DNA of 64,000 nt from Rhabdornis inornatus (Eukaryota > Chordata > Aves > Passeriformes > Rhabdornithidae): assembly GCA_013397075.1 (NCBI GenBank), contig VWZS01002669.1, forward strand, positions 1,956,217 to 2,020,216, written 5' to 3'. Shown here in pieces: positions 25,201 to 40,200 of the stretch. The translations under genes were made by a program, and so were the position numbers. Positions within the stretch are counted from its first letter, which is position 1. The number at the start of each line of letters is the position of its first letter. The notes beneath the pieces are model-generated. The model had not been told where the DNA came from. It ran no database searches and was given only the letters and a program-made list of their open reading frames with translations.

Positions 25201-28200
25201 TATGCTATGATATTTAGAGACAGGCTTTCCTCCAATGGTTATTTTTTTATTTTTTATTCAAAACATAACTTAGTCTGGATATGTGAGAAGACAAACCTCA
25301 TTTGTGAATGTCTGTAACCAAGGCCATGAAGTTCTACTCTCATACCTATATCCAAGTAACTAGCTGAATTTAGTGCTACAGTTTGGAAAGGTTTTTTTTA
25401 ATGCCAAAAGAGCAACAGCAGCTTCCATCTTCTCACTGCACACTGAGAAAAGCTCATCTGTCCTTCCTGAATCCTGAGCAAGAATATTTTTCTTGTGACC
25501 ATTGGTTTTTGCATTTTCCCATTCAAAGTTCCGGCTTGCGTGGATAAACATTTCCTGTTTCTGATTCCACTCCTCTGACAATGGGAAGTTGGCATATGTT
25601 GTGAAATAACTATTTTGAAACACAGTCAACTGACTCAAGTCTAAGACTTCAGAATTCAGTTCTGAGCCCGCAAAGGCCACGGTGACTCTGTGAGGACGTC
25701 AAGCAGAAGAAAGACTGGGTGATGAAAGGGGATCAGACACACAAATCCCTAGAGTCAACCAGTAGAACTTCTAACCTTTCACAGGACAAAAGAAAAGCTT
25801 CAGAGAATGGAAAGCTCCAGCTTTCCAATAATAATCAGCAGAAAAAGTACTGTACCTGTCTAGGGAAAAAGAGTTCATTCCAGATTCACGCTTCTACAAG
25901 TGTAAGAATGAGAATTTCTGTGATGAATGAGTCAAATCATTGACAGTCAGAAGCTAGATACAGGCAAATAGAGACATAAGGGCTGTGGTGGGGAGACGTT
26001 AGGGAAGGCCTTTCCATGCATATGTGGTCTCTCCTTGTTACCTTGGCCATCCAGGACCTGAAATCAGCTGGAGTTTGTTTCATTGTGGTGATCTAGTGCA
26101 TGTTGGCTCAGCAGAGCCATATGTCTTCTGAACTCGCCCTTCTACAGGAAAGTGAAGAAGGGCGCAATACTCATCTGTGTGTCTTTACAGTAGCAGCTGT
26201 GATAAACCTGGAATTTTGCAGTTTCATGCTACCTTAACCTCTGCTTCCTTCCCTCATAGTAATCCACAGTGTGGTTGAAAGAATTTAAAGGTACTTTCCT
26301 TCACCTCCCTCAGCTTCTGTCCCGTCTTTGTAAATATTGAAGAAAACAATCTGTTCAGGGTTAGTTCTGTTACTAAACTTCCTTTTAGAAGTCTGAGTTT
26401 GTTGCTCCCTTAAGTAATGAATAAAATTGTTCCTACCAAGTGGTGGAAGTCTATTGTGACCAGCGTAATTCAAGCATGTAAATAGATACAATTATCTACT
26501 TACTCTCTTCTTCCTCTGCTAGGGACCAAGATGTTGGTATCTTTATTTATATTTTTAATTAAACTGTTAAAGAATAATAATTAAGAAACTAGAGACTACA
26601 GGAAGTGGAGTAGTGTTGTAGTATTTTCCATAAGTTGGAAGAAACAAAGCTGTTCGTGTGCTACACAACTGAAAGAAAGGAGGACATTAGAAAGACATTT
26701 GTACTACATAACACTAGGTAATATTTTCTTGACTACTTCAGAGTATCTCAGAGAGTAGTAGCTGACTTCTATAAAAGGAATTTTCAGAGTTATTCAGTCT
26801 TTAGAATCAGCTGGCCCTGATGAAAAAGTAACCTTAAGCACTTAACAAACTGCCTTAAAGAAGTCATGAAGTAGAAGACTGTTCCTTTTAGAAATCTGAA
26901 AAGGGCAAATGACGTTTCAGAGAACTGAACAACTGTAGCGGTGGTGGAAAGGAGAAAACTATGGAGTTGGAAGTAAAATAACATTTCTTTATGCATTTAA
27001 ATTTAAAGGGTCAGTTACGTGATTTCCCCTTCCACTGCCAAATGTTTTAATACCATTAAAGAAAAATGAGTACTATGTGATTGCTGTAACTTTGGTGTAT
27101 GTTTGGGTTTTTTTAAAGTTCTTAAGAATTTGTAATGTTTACACTTTAACAAAACAAGAATAACTAGAAAATAAATGTCAGAGGAGGCAAATTAAGGTTC
27201 ATCCTTAATTTTTTAATGAGTAAATAAAAACTAGGTGTTGACCTTCAAGTGATAAATTGCTCTGTTCATCTCTTTTAGCTTAAAATATGAAAAGAAAAAG
27301 GTGGCTTAACGAGAACTTGAATTGTAGGCAGTTATCTTCAAGATGAAAGATTCAAGGCTTGTTCTCATCTATCCAAGATTGTTTTTCCAGTTTCTCTGCA
27401 TGCTGTGAACATCAGCAGTCATTCAGTAAATGCAAGAGTAGCAGAATATATTATCTGTGTTCCCTGCTTCAACTGAGCTGTAATGTATTTTGGAAAGAGT
27501 AATGATGACTTGTGCAGCTACAGTTTAAGGTGTTCACCTTTGTTTTGCAATACTGTGTCTGGATGTCTGCACCAAAATATGGTCCTGTTTACGATCTCTC
27601 TCCACATACAGAAATGCTTTGTAATGTAGATTTATTTACAAAAGCTGGTGTAATGTTTTCTTATTGCATAATCAGGCTTTTGCAATTTGTTCCTGACATT
27701 TTCATGTGTGTGTCCATGGTGCTGTGTGTGTGTATGTGCACACAGAAGTAGCACTACATTTAATTTTTCTTCAATCCAGTTATAATAGTCAAAGAGTAAC
27801 AATTGAATCAAGTACTTCCACATTGCAGTGCATATACTTTTGATTATTTTTATTTGTGTTAATAGTATGGGCTCACTGAACAATTGCAGAATATGCATTA
27901 ACAGAAGGTGTTTGGAATTTATTTTATTGTCTTTTGAAGTATGGCAGATAAATTGAGTTCTTGGGAAGAAATTAGTGTTTCTGGCACTTTTTCCTGCTTG
28001 ATGGAACTTACTGTCTGTAGTGACCTTTTACTTCAAAAACTTTCTATTCCATTTTCATTGCTGACTTACATGAGGTCTGAATGTCAGACTCACAATGATT
28101 TGTGGTGTTGACAACTTTTATAAGGCATGCTCCCCCTCTTTCTTTGTTATATAACATTTCCAGTATTGAATAGTGCATTTCTGATTTGCAGGATATTCTG

Positions 28201-31200
28201 TTGGAGCTGGGCATTTTCTGACACCATCCAGTACAGAAGTAATTGGAGGGGCACCCCAACAGGAGCAGACTGGTAAAGTAAGGGATTGTCTATAATACTG
28301 GCTTGAAGACTGTAACCCCACAAAAACACCCATGATCTTCCCATTTGGATTAATATATTAAAGACAAGTGTCAGATATGACTTCTCATGGGGGAAAAAGT
28401 TGAAGAAGGAATTAGGGTAGGCAGTCTGGGTAGCATTGATGTGAACTATGATGTTAAAGAAAGGTGCAGGTAGGAAATAGGAGATAGCTGTAGTTTGTGA
28501 TATTGTGCATTGTTTTGCTGATTCTCTAGCACATGCTGTAGAGAAAGCACTGGGAAGTATTCCAGATTACAGTTTGCTGAATTCTACTTGTATTTTCTTT
28601 TCATTTTAGGCATATATTTTTAGCAATGAGAGGCAACTAAATATTCTATTTGAACTAAGGGGTAAAAAGGTAAATCTTTCATATTATTTTTCTGCACCTT
28701 GTAACATCCAGCGCATCTTCATCAAAATTCACAAATAATAATGATTTCTTGTGTGCACACAGCTTGGTTCTTACTTTGGAGCTGCAGTTTGTGCTGTGGA
28801 CCTGAACTCAGATGGCTTCTCAGACTTACTAGTTGGTGCTCCAATGCAGAGTACTATCAGAGAAGAGGGAAGAGTTTATGTCTATATTAATTCAGGTTCT
28901 GTAAGTATTTTCTCTTAAAAACACACTGCAACACAGCCATTCTGGTTTAATAGGCTAAGAGGAAGAGTTTTCCTCTCTTCTTATCCCGTATTTCCAGATA
29001 TGGAAAAAGCAACAGTAGAGCTGTGATGAGTACCCCAGGGCATAGCACACCCCCAAAGGCTGCAGTGTCAGCTGTAGCAGTTTCTCACACCAGTGTTGGA
29101 ACTGAAGACACGCTGGGTTGGTTCCCTAGGAGCTGTAGGTGGCGACAGCCTGCCACTGCAGCCCTTTCCAAGCTCTCCTCCCTACTGTGCTTCCCACTGA
29201 ACTGACATCTGAAGAACAACCTATTAAACCCTTCAGAAATGAAGGAATGGAACATTTGCATGCAATTACTGGTATCAGTCAGGAAAGAGCCTAGTACTCC
29301 TCAGCTTTGCAAATAACGTGGCTGGACAGATCATGCATTAGAATAGGCTACTTCTTATTCTTTCTATGTTTCAGAAGTGGAAGTATAATCACTTTACTAT
29401 TCTTACACTAAATACCATTAAATATACTTGAAAATGCTTGCTTCTACATCAAGGAGTTTGGTAGGGTTATATACTGGTATTGAAGGCAGTTTTTAACATT
29501 TTGAGTAATATTCCAGGCCACCTGAAAGGGGCTCTGTTAATGTGCCATTGACTCTGTTTTCCTTCAGGGAGCAAAGATGGTAGAACTGAACATAGAGCTC
29601 AGTGGGAGTGACTCGTATGCAGCAAGGTTTGGAGAGTCCATAGCCAATCTAGGAGACATAGATAATGATGGCTTTGAAGGTAAGAATGCAAAGAAAACCT
29701 GTTGGGTTTCATTCTCTCTGATCAGTGGAATGTCATGATAAATAGGAGGATTATGGAATTCTGAGAATTCTTTTGGTTTGGGACTCTTCTTTTCTGACTT
29801 GAAGTACAGCTGCTTCAAAGTCATTGATGTGCAATACCAAGGGACTAGGTTCTGTCTAATAAAGTGCACGAGCATAAAGTGATAACAGAATCTGTAGTTT
29901 TTGGTGCTGGACCTCAAATGGAATCCCTAATCCTGTGTTAAATATCTGGGACAAAGATTGGGGAACAATTTGGCAATTTTGTAGTAATCATAAAAATTGA
30001 GTCAAAATCTGCTTCTGTGTCACCAGTAAGTACTAAATACATGGGAATATTGAAAACAACCTTCACATTGGGAGACTGCTGTGGAAATATTGAAATAAAA
30101 AGTGGATGTAATCTGGAGAGTGGCAGTAGGAAAAAAATGTAAGGAAAAGGCTGGAAGCAAAATATAAAGAGAAATTGGGTAATATAAAACATTTTTATCT
30201 AGTAATTAAAAAGCAGAGCAGAGCCAACTTCTTCAGTGATCTAAACCACCAGTATCAGTCCTGTAAAGATAACGATGTATGTGTTGGTGTAGAATCTGAC
30301 CTCAAGAACGTGTGTGTAATTTTAACAGGCACAACCTGACTGTCTCATTTTCATCTCACCAGTAGAGAGACATGCAATGTGGTTTAGTCACCACAGTATG
30401 GATTCAGTCACTGTGGATTCAGAGAATTGCTCTATAAAACCTAACAGTCAGAGGCTTTGTGTTTCTTGTGATTTTGGTTCAGTGCAGCATAAAGTATTTC
30501 TGATCTGCAGATAGTTCAGTTTTTGTTTATTTGTAAAATGCAAGTTCACAGTTATTAATAGTGACTTTCAAGATGGTGAGAATAATCTCCCCATCCCTCC
30601 CTCCACTGTTTGGTTAACAACCTCTGGCTATTTGAACCATGAGAGTTTTTGGTCAGGGCTGTTGAGGGTGGATTGGTGAGTAGGTAGTGAATGAACATTC
30701 AGTTTGGTAGGAGTTGCCACACACCTCTGGGATTAGGTCATCTAGGCATAAAACATATCCCTTTGTACCAACCAGCTACCTTCATGTCCTTGTTAAATGC
30801 CTTTTCAATATTATTATTAACTGTTACAGACATTTCATAGAAAAATAAATGGTTCATTTTGGGCACTGTCATAAGAGTACTTGTGTTTCAGTGACTTAAT
30901 CCATGTGGGAAGAACAGCAAAATCATCACTGTTTCATAAATACAAGGTGGTTTTTTTTTCCTCTTTTTTTAAAGATCATGATAATTTTATCTTCTTTCAT
31001 GGTAATCTTTTAACCTCTTAAGGGTCAAAATTAGTATTACTAAAAATCGACTTCATCTTTAACAAAATGGCAGTATTTGATTTCTGTTTTTCTCACATAA
31101 TAATTAAGGTAGAATCAGATTACTGAGATGTTCTGTATTGTTTCTGTTAGCTTTATATCTGTGTTCCACACTGCCTTTGAATTGAGGCAAGTAAATCTGG

Positions 31201-34200
31201 TATGGCATTGTATGCATCATGATTTGCATTTCTTCAACTGACCCATGGTCATATTTCCTAGTCAACAATTTATTGCTAAATTGTTTTTCCACAGATGTGG
31301 CAATTGGGGCTCCACAAGAAGATAATCTAAAAGGTGCTATTTATATATACAATGGCAGGAAAGATGGAATAACACCATCGTTTTCACAGGTATGATTTTT
31401 CAATGCAAGATACCCAATCCAGAAAAACCCCAAATTTAAATCTGAGAGGGTTTTCCCTTCATTTAATGGTCTGACCATCTGAAATACATTAAAAGACTTC
31501 AGAAAATTTTTACGTGGTCTGTGACTTCTAGTCAAAACCTGTAACAGAGAAAAAATTGTTTTGGGGGCTTTAGAAAAGGTTTATGGGATTTAAGTTCAGC
31601 AGCAGGTTTGTTCGCTAACATTTTTCATTGGAAATTGTAATTCAGAGATTAGCTTTCCAAGAATAATTTTCTCTTATACGTTTTTCCCCTCAGAGAATAC
31701 AAGGACAAGAAGTCAGTAATTCTTTAAGCATGTTTGGACAATCCATATCAAGTGGCATTGATGTAGATAACAATGGTTATCAAGGTAAATTAAACAACTT
31801 TGTTTATTTTAAATTTTTAAAATAATATAAATTCATAGGGAACAGTCCTTCTGTGCTACTTGATTACTTCTAACAGAAGCAGAGTCTGTCACTGAGGTGA
31901 CATGTCACATCTCATATTTTGGGAAGAAAAAAGAAGAGGTAAAGCTGAGGCCAGGCAGTCAGTTTTCACGGTCATCTAACTATTATTTCAGGACTGAGAA
32001 CAATGTAATAGTGAGATCATAGTGCACAAGGGCATGAGAAATGTGATTTATAATTTTAAAGACATCTCATCTACAAATGTCACAATGAGCTGGTTTGGGC
32101 ACTGGAAGCATGTTTGTTGTCCAGACTAGTGTGCTAACCTAAATATATTGCTGGCCTTCCCAGAGCCTGGATTTTGACAGGAGTCACAGGCTCCTTGACT
32201 CTCAGTCTGAGTGAACAATACTTCAACATCACTTAGGGCTTGTGGCATTGGACTAAGACCATTGTGGAGTTCTTGTGGCTATGAAAAGTAGTGCTAATTT
32301 TGGTGTAAAGCAACTTAGCTGCCAAGTATATATTAATTGCTTCATACATATCATCAAAACATTTTGACATTTTGCAGGTAAGTCTTAGGTCAAGTATGTC
32401 TGTCCTGCTCTTGGGGATGTAAAAGCACAAAGTTACCATGAACTGCATGTTGTATGTTCTGGCTCTGTCCACAGAAATGTTATCCAGGTTAATTTGTAAT
32501 GCTGGCCTAAAAGGTAGGTTACAAGTAGTCTGCTCTCAGGTCAGCTGTTGCTAATCTGCAATCACATCCTCAGGATCTTATATAATTTAGTCATCTAACA
32601 ATTCACTTTTGCTACCTCCTTTGAGAGGTACATATACGGTCTGTAGTTCTTTGCTTCTTGCATGAATAGGTTTCAGTTAGTTTGGAATAAAGTAAATACT
32701 TTTCTCTCTCTCCCACTGTCTGTGTATAATATCATACATACAACAGACATAAGCAAATCAGTTATATATATAAAAAACAATATGTATGTGCATGTATAGC
32801 AATATTGAATATCTGGATAGAGAAGAAGGCAAGTATCTCCTATTTAGCTGGGTTGTCCTTCAGTATCAGCCACTTAAATGTGGAATAGAAATCAAATCAT
32901 CACATTATTAATATCTGCAAGTCCAGCAGATTAGCATGCAGCATTTATGGACAGTGGACGAGTGTTTGAGGAACTGTCTTTGAATGCTAGCATATCCCTT
33001 CTAATAAATAAAGTGCAAATGGTGTTTTAATGCTGACCAAAAAAGTGAATATGCTATAAGATGCTTGTACCTAAGAAGTAATTCCTGTTGACAAATTATG
33101 CTTATTGATACATTCTTTTTGTGCAGATGTAGCAGTTGGTGCATTTTTCTCTGATTCTGCTGTGGTGCTGAGGTGAGATTGCTACATTTCAGTACTTTTG
33201 AAGACCATACAATTTAACTCTATTTTTAGTGAAATTTATTAAAACTCAGTAGTTTAATTTAACCTCATTATATTCTTGATGTCTTGAACTTCAGTCATTA
33301 GGCTCTAGAAGGCTCTACAAATGAAACATTTGAGTAAACACATTGAAAAAATAAAAATATCACTCTGTAACTTTTTGAGGTGACAAATAATGTGCATACA
33401 ACTATTTGAAACTGTCTGAAAAATGCAGATAACTTTAAAATTATAATTCTAAAATAAAAAAATATATTTCCAGTAATGGTTAGTTTTTGCAGAGATTCTG
33501 TAAGCTATATCTGAACAGTATTTGTGAACGCTTTTCTATTCTTAGGACAAAACCAGTGATAATTGTTGAAGCTTCTTTAAAGCATTCTAATTCAATAAAT
33601 CGAACTAAGTTAGACTGCATGGAAAATGGGCAGCCTGCCACCTGTATGAATTTGAAGATATGCTTTACCTATAAAGGACGAGAAGTACCTGGTTATATTG
33701 GTAAGCTAGTGGAAAAATAATCCACTATATGTATTCATTTTAAATGCACCTATTTACAGAATAATGCTACTGGTATTTAATAGACATTAATCTGACTTTA
33801 GTATAAAATGAAAAGCTGAAAATGTGGATATCTTTTTTATATCATGATTACTCTATAACATCAAGCCATTACACTTCTGTCCAATTTGGAATAACAGCAC
33901 ATCCCTGCTAGGACTGCTGGAGGGTGCTGCCTTCCACCTAGGAATAGAGAATAGCTTCCTTCACAAGCCAGCTCAAGCAGCTCATCATGCCATTGTGAGG
34001 CATCATGTGAAAGAGAGGGAGTCCCACCAAAACTACTGAAAAATAAATCTTGTATTATACTTTATATAATGCATATTTTGCTTTTGGCAAAAAACTGGTA
34101 TTGCTAGAAGTGGTATCTAGCAGAGGGGGTATTCATGGTGAATTAATTTAAAATAATTTGCTGTTTAAATTTTACTGTCTTGCCTGAGTCCTTTTAACCT

Positions 34201-37200
34201 ACTTGTCATGTGCTATTTGTAAACTGCAAACAGTCCTGCAAGTACATGGTATATAAAATTAAATTGCTCAACTCTTCTGTGTGAGGACAGACAATAACAT
34301 TTGGGAGCATGTTACAGAGAACATGTGCAGTGATGAACTATAAAGTTATATGTCTTTTGGTCTTTATCAGATCTTTTGAAACTCATATTCATTTTGAAAG
34401 ATGAGCAGTCAGACTGGGTCACCCTTGCTGGACTTATTTACATAAGACTTTTTAACTTAAAAAAGGACTAGTAGAAATTGTAGATAACCTAGTGCTTGGC
34501 AAAAATTTAGAAGTAATAGATCTGTAATGCTCTGAAACTTGCTTGCAACTTGTTATAGCAATTAATGCTAACTTAAGTAGAAAAAACTGTGAAGTTAAAC
34601 AGCATTTGTCAGTGTTAGTTGGCTTAAGTGTTTGTTGTAATTTACTGTCAGCCCTGTAACTAACTGAAGTGGGTTTTCTATAAATAGATTTTGATAGAAA
34701 ATATAAATACAACCTGATGAACTATCCCTGATATAAAAGCATATATCAGGGAGCAGCCATGAAGCAACCAATTTTCAGGGTACTAGAAGTTTTTATTAGG
34801 TATGGATTTATGTCAGAGTGTTTCTAAGCAGAGCATTTTAAAATGGATGTTACAGAACATACTTATGGAAGTGTCTCAGAAATTGTAATTTTTACCATAA
34901 ATTCATTAAGATTGCAACACTGAAAGATTTTTTTTTTAATGTTTATTTTCCCTGGGTTTAATTTTGTAGTATTGCTTTATAATCTGAGTGTTGATGTGAA
35001 CAGAAAAGAGGATACACAAGCAAGATTTTATTTTTCCTCCAATGGAACATATGATACAATCTCAGGAAAAGTAAAGATTTACAGCAATATTACTGCCTGC
35101 AAAGATCATCCAGCATTTATGAGGGTAATGTAGTTTTCAGTATGTATTGTCTTGTAAATCCTTTGTTTTCCTTTGAAAAGCAGAACTGCTGCAAAAGGAC
35201 CTATTCTGTGTACAATTGCATCACATCATTTTGGAAGTAAAATATTTGCATTCAGAACTTCCACAGTTAATATATTTTAATTCTGATGCTTTCTCAGCTT
35301 TCTCTGGGGAATTCAGTGGGTCTGCCATCTCTTACATTGGTGAGAAGATGCATAATAATAATAACCACAGTGATTAAGTTGGACCATGAGCATTCTTGAA
35401 GTTTTTTCATCATTTTTATGGATGACAGATCATACATAGATTGAGGCTGGTTTGGAGAAACCATGAAAATATAACATTCATATTCTGCCGAACATTTCTG
35501 ATGGAACTTTTTAATGTACTCCTTAATGCAAATCTTAAAACTTGTAATTTTTATGTTTTGTCATTTGTAACTATTTCAAAGAACACATGTATGGTCTTGC
35601 TCCTGTTTTTATTGTGAGTAGATAAGGTAGACTCAGCTAAAAAGGAAAAAGCCATTCCTGATTCATAGCAAGTAAAATGAAGACAATTGCTAGAAAGGTC
35701 TGTAGTTCAAGATTTATAGTGTGGTGTGCTTTGTGAATTTGCTGCAAGGAGCCAAAGGCTAGCAGGGTGTGAAGAAGAGCATTGCTTGGGCTTGCTTGAT
35801 TTTTTTTCCTTCAAGGAATGCAGCACTCACCCATAATGTGAAGGTGGAAATGGGGTAGGAAGAGCACTCGTGAGAGTTCCATGAATTAATTCAGAGCTGA
35901 ACAAGATTAAGAATGTGCACTGTGCTGAAAAAGGAATCTCTCTGCTTACAAACATGAAGCCTGCAGAGATATATCTCTCTCCTGGACCAGATTAGCAGTG
36001 AATGTGGTTACAGTTCTCCCTCTGTAATGGTGTAGAGACAGCTTTGTAGAAAAATCTGCTGACAGAAGTGCTTCAGAGGAGAAGCCACTGAGGCAGAAAT
36101 TCTGCCAGAGCAATGGACACACCAAGAGGCTGTTGGAGACATGCAGGGTGTCCGCCAGGGAGGCTGTACCAACACCAGGAATAAATGGCACTGGCTTCTG
36201 GTTTCTGCAGAAGTAGAGTTTGATCCAACAGCCACCATCCTTTCAAACTGAGCATGGTACTGACCCAGAAGTAAGCTAGTTAAGAATCTGTCTGTAAGAT
36301 CTCAACTACGAAAGTAGTCTCAAAGAGGCTGCTGCCCTGGAGGGAATGGACTGTTGTATTCATGCTTGATATATCCCTCTGAAAGATGAATGGGGGACTT
36401 GTCTTGAAAGTGGAATAAAACCTGTAATCAGGACAAGGATTTTTTAAGGCCATTCAATTAACAAGAAAAAACTAATCACTTTTACTCTCTCAAACATCTT
36501 AGCTTGTCTTCCAAAACAAAAATTTTGGAAGAACTTTGAAGTCCTAAACCACAACAAACAATAAAAATCAATGGACACAAAGGAACTGTATTTTATTAAA
36601 CTCAATAAAAATAGACTTCTCTCCTGTCAGATCTTATCTACGGGGGAAGAGAGAGAGTGTTTAGATGTAAGCAGAAATAAGGGCAATAAAATAATGGACT
36701 AGTTTGCCTAGCCTTTTCTTTAATATCTTCAAGGTAGCAATTCTGTGACCTTTAGAAACCAACATCTATTGAGGTGACTGATGCAGTTGATCCTGCAGAA
36801 AGGCTGGAAAATAAATTTTATTTTCTGCAGCTACAAAAAACCTGCAGGGAAATATTCTTCCTTGTATTTCTCTTCTTCCTTGGTTTCCCTTACCTTTTGT
36901 TTGTGACATGATTAGAAGCCAATTCTTCATCATAAAGCTTCAGGTAGAAAGGAAAGCTTATGTTACTTACTGGAAAATTGCCCAGATGCATCTTAACTGA
37001 TAGTTGCACCTAAGTGAATGTTGCTTGCAAGAGCAGTGGCAAATTGCCACTTCATAAGAGTTTTGTAAACTAGCAGAGATGTGATTGACAGCTGACCTTG
37101 TGCAGATTGCTGTACCAGCATTAGCAGGTATTTGTGTAGGCGGAAGGAATTGATTTGCCTCATCACTTCCTATAGTCCATCATTAGGGGGTTTTTTCCTC

Positions 37201-40200
37201 CACAGAATTCAATTTTCTTTTCAGTTCTTAATTAATTGCATTATAAGCATCTCCTTCCACCCACTGAGGTTTCTGTACTTGTATGAAGCTCCTAAAGTTA
37301 AGTAAGTGTGAATGTCTGTCAAGTACAGTCCTTGCAAGAGACAATATAAATTTTATGTATTTTGAGTAAAGGCTAATTAATAGCTAATTAGTATAATGGA
37401 AGCAATATAAAGCAGATGCAGAGAAGACCTTGTGGAAAATTATTATGAATTAGATAATATGTGATTTGGCCAACACAAGCTTGCAGATAAGAATTAAAAT
37501 AGTGGCCATGTGGAAGGACAATCAGTGTCTGTCTATCCCCTACACTTAGGGAGTAATTTAATCAGGATTGTTACTGTTGGTGCTTCAAGCTGTTCAGTTT
37601 TCACAAGTAGGTAATTTGGGCTCTGATCTGAACATTTCTACACAGAGAGGGCTTCATGTACAAAACAGTCATTTATTGAGGAGTTCAATCTTTTTAATAG
37701 ACTGGGAAATAAAGGGAAAGAAAAATAAAATGCAGTTGCAACTTTATTTAGTTGTACTGTGTGAGAACTTCTGATTTCATACCTAAATACCCATTGGTTT
37801 GCCTGGCCTCATTCCACTGGTTAACTTTCTCCATTTTAGCAAACTTTGCCTATTTTTCTACTTGGGCAGTGCAGCCTTAAATGGGTGTGTGAGGCAGGAT
37901 TATTGACAGAAGTAGGCTCACTGTTCAGTAAGGTATCTCCTCACAGAATTCATTCTGAAATGCCTGATGCTGTCATTGAACATATTATGATGTTATGCAT
38001 TTCTGATTGCCTCCTTCAGCAACAAAGATGTCTGGAAAAGTATATTAGTCATATGGAATTATTTTACCTGTGAAAAATAAGTTTTGCTGTTTCAGTGAGT
38101 TCTAGGCAACCTTGTAACTTTAAGACATAAGCACACATGTTTTGTCTTATATGATTAACTCATTAGGTTTCCAATTTTCATAGAAAGATGTAAGGGATAT
38201 CTTGACTCCTGTACATGTTGAAGCAAGTTATCATCTGGGCCATCATGTTCTGCAGAAAAGAGATGTTCAAGAATTTTCACCACTTCAGCCTGTTCTTCAA
38301 CGCAGGAAAGAAAAAGATGTTATAAAAAGCAAGGTTAGTGTATGAGTTCTGTTGTTTCCAATGCAGTGAGTAAATATTAATGTTTTAATATCCAGTTTAA
38401 AAAAGCTTCACTGATTCATAGCATGCAAAGGAATGCATTTTCCAGACCAACATCTAGGGATAGTGTCCTGATATTAATTAATAAACCAGAATGCTAAAAA
38501 AATGCCAAATTTTCTTGCTAAGAAAAAAATCTTTGCAGAACTTGTATACAATCTGTATTATGATTTAAAATTAAAAAGGTATGTGCAGAGAACTTGCCAG
38601 CCAAATATAGTATTATATACCTCAGAACACACATGTATGAAATTCACTCTTTGAAATATCCATTCTTTTTCAACTACATAGTATGAGTCACTTTCCAATA
38701 TAAAGTTGTACTTTAAAATTACTTCTGTGTTAAATACACAATATCGTGTTGGTTTTAATCTTGAGATGTTGATGTTGCTGAAATATTAGTTCTGTAAAGG
38801 TACTGCAGGTTTTTAAACACACGGTCTATGAGGGGAAAAAAAGAGTATATTCTTTATCCTTTAGTAACTATGAAATTAACCGTTTTTCCCAAAAAATCCC
38901 AACTTACTGAGAGACTTTGACTTTGGTGGAGATCAGAATGCACTGAAATTTTAACTTTTCACACTGGTAAGCTCACCAGAAAAGTGGTCAGAGCACCAAG
39001 ACTGTCTGAGTTCCAGAAGTGTTTGTACAATGCTCTCAGGCACAGGCTGTGACTCTTGGGGATGTCCTGTGCAGGGCCAGGAGCTGAACTCACTGATCCT
39101 TGTGAATCCCTTCCAACTCAGCTTTCTCTGTGATTCGTGTAACTAAGATGCAGCTGGCCATCAGAACTCCTGAGATACATAAAATCCTCTTTTAAATGGT
39201 GTGCTTTGACTTCTCATTGCCATTCAAAATTGTGTTTTAGAAACCTCAGAGTTACAGAGAAAGAAAGAAAGAAAGAAGGTGATGTTGAATACAGTGGCAT
39301 AAACGTTGCTCTGTAGCACATATTGATAACCAAGGCACGGATGCCTGCAACTCATGGTGTCTCTGCTCTCATCAAACCTTACTAACAGTAGGATAAGTAA
39401 GGGTTGTGTAATTAAACTCTTGCAAAAATTAATGTGCTGTATTACGGGAGAGACTGCAGAGACATCAGTTCTGGATCTTCTAAAAAATTCTGCCCTCCTG
39501 ATGTACTGCTGTAAAAATTGTCTGAACATACACCCACAGGTTTAACTGTGACAGACTGAGTCTGGAATGCCTCCCCACTGTTACTCTGGATGCATGGAAT
39601 GTGTTTGGAAAATGGAAAATCATAACCTGATTGAATTGTATGTTAGTAGTAAGAGCTATTAGACACTTCCTGATGTTTAGTTACTAGGCAATGGGTTTCC
39701 TTCTCTGGAAATGCTGTTACTCACTATAGGAAGCATAAGACACTGAAGTGCCTTTTTTTTTTAATTTGGCTTTTACAGTTTATTTTTGCAAGATTTTGCT
39801 CCCAAGAAAATTGTTCGGCTGACTTGAGAGTTTCTGGAAAAGTTGTTTTTCCAAAGTAAGTATAATGTAGCTTTCATTTTTTTGGACAAGTTTTAGGAAG
39901 ATTTTATTTAAATTATTCCTTAGCCTTTTGTATATAAATAACAGTAATCTGCAAATTCTCAGGACTCCCTGAGAAAAAACAAGAAGTAAAACTGTGCTTA
40001 ATTGAAGACTATTTTTAAATCGTAAATCCTTCAGGAACTGTAACAGAAATCTATATGATTGAAGAACTGTTATTGCATAATTAGAAGATTTTACAGCTCA
40101 TAAAATACATATTCACAAAAACATAGTGTTCTACACTTCATATATAACTGGGCTAAGATAACACTGCATGATGCATACTCAATATGCAGACATCATAACT

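Larger units (their letters stand above)
29680..34969 (+). other. ITGA4 introns 10-14 (around exons 11-14)
   Basis: Introns of about 1615, 304, 1342, 373 and 1269 bp, all AT-rich with canonical ends. No mobile element or RNA gene recognised. Confidence 0.75.
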
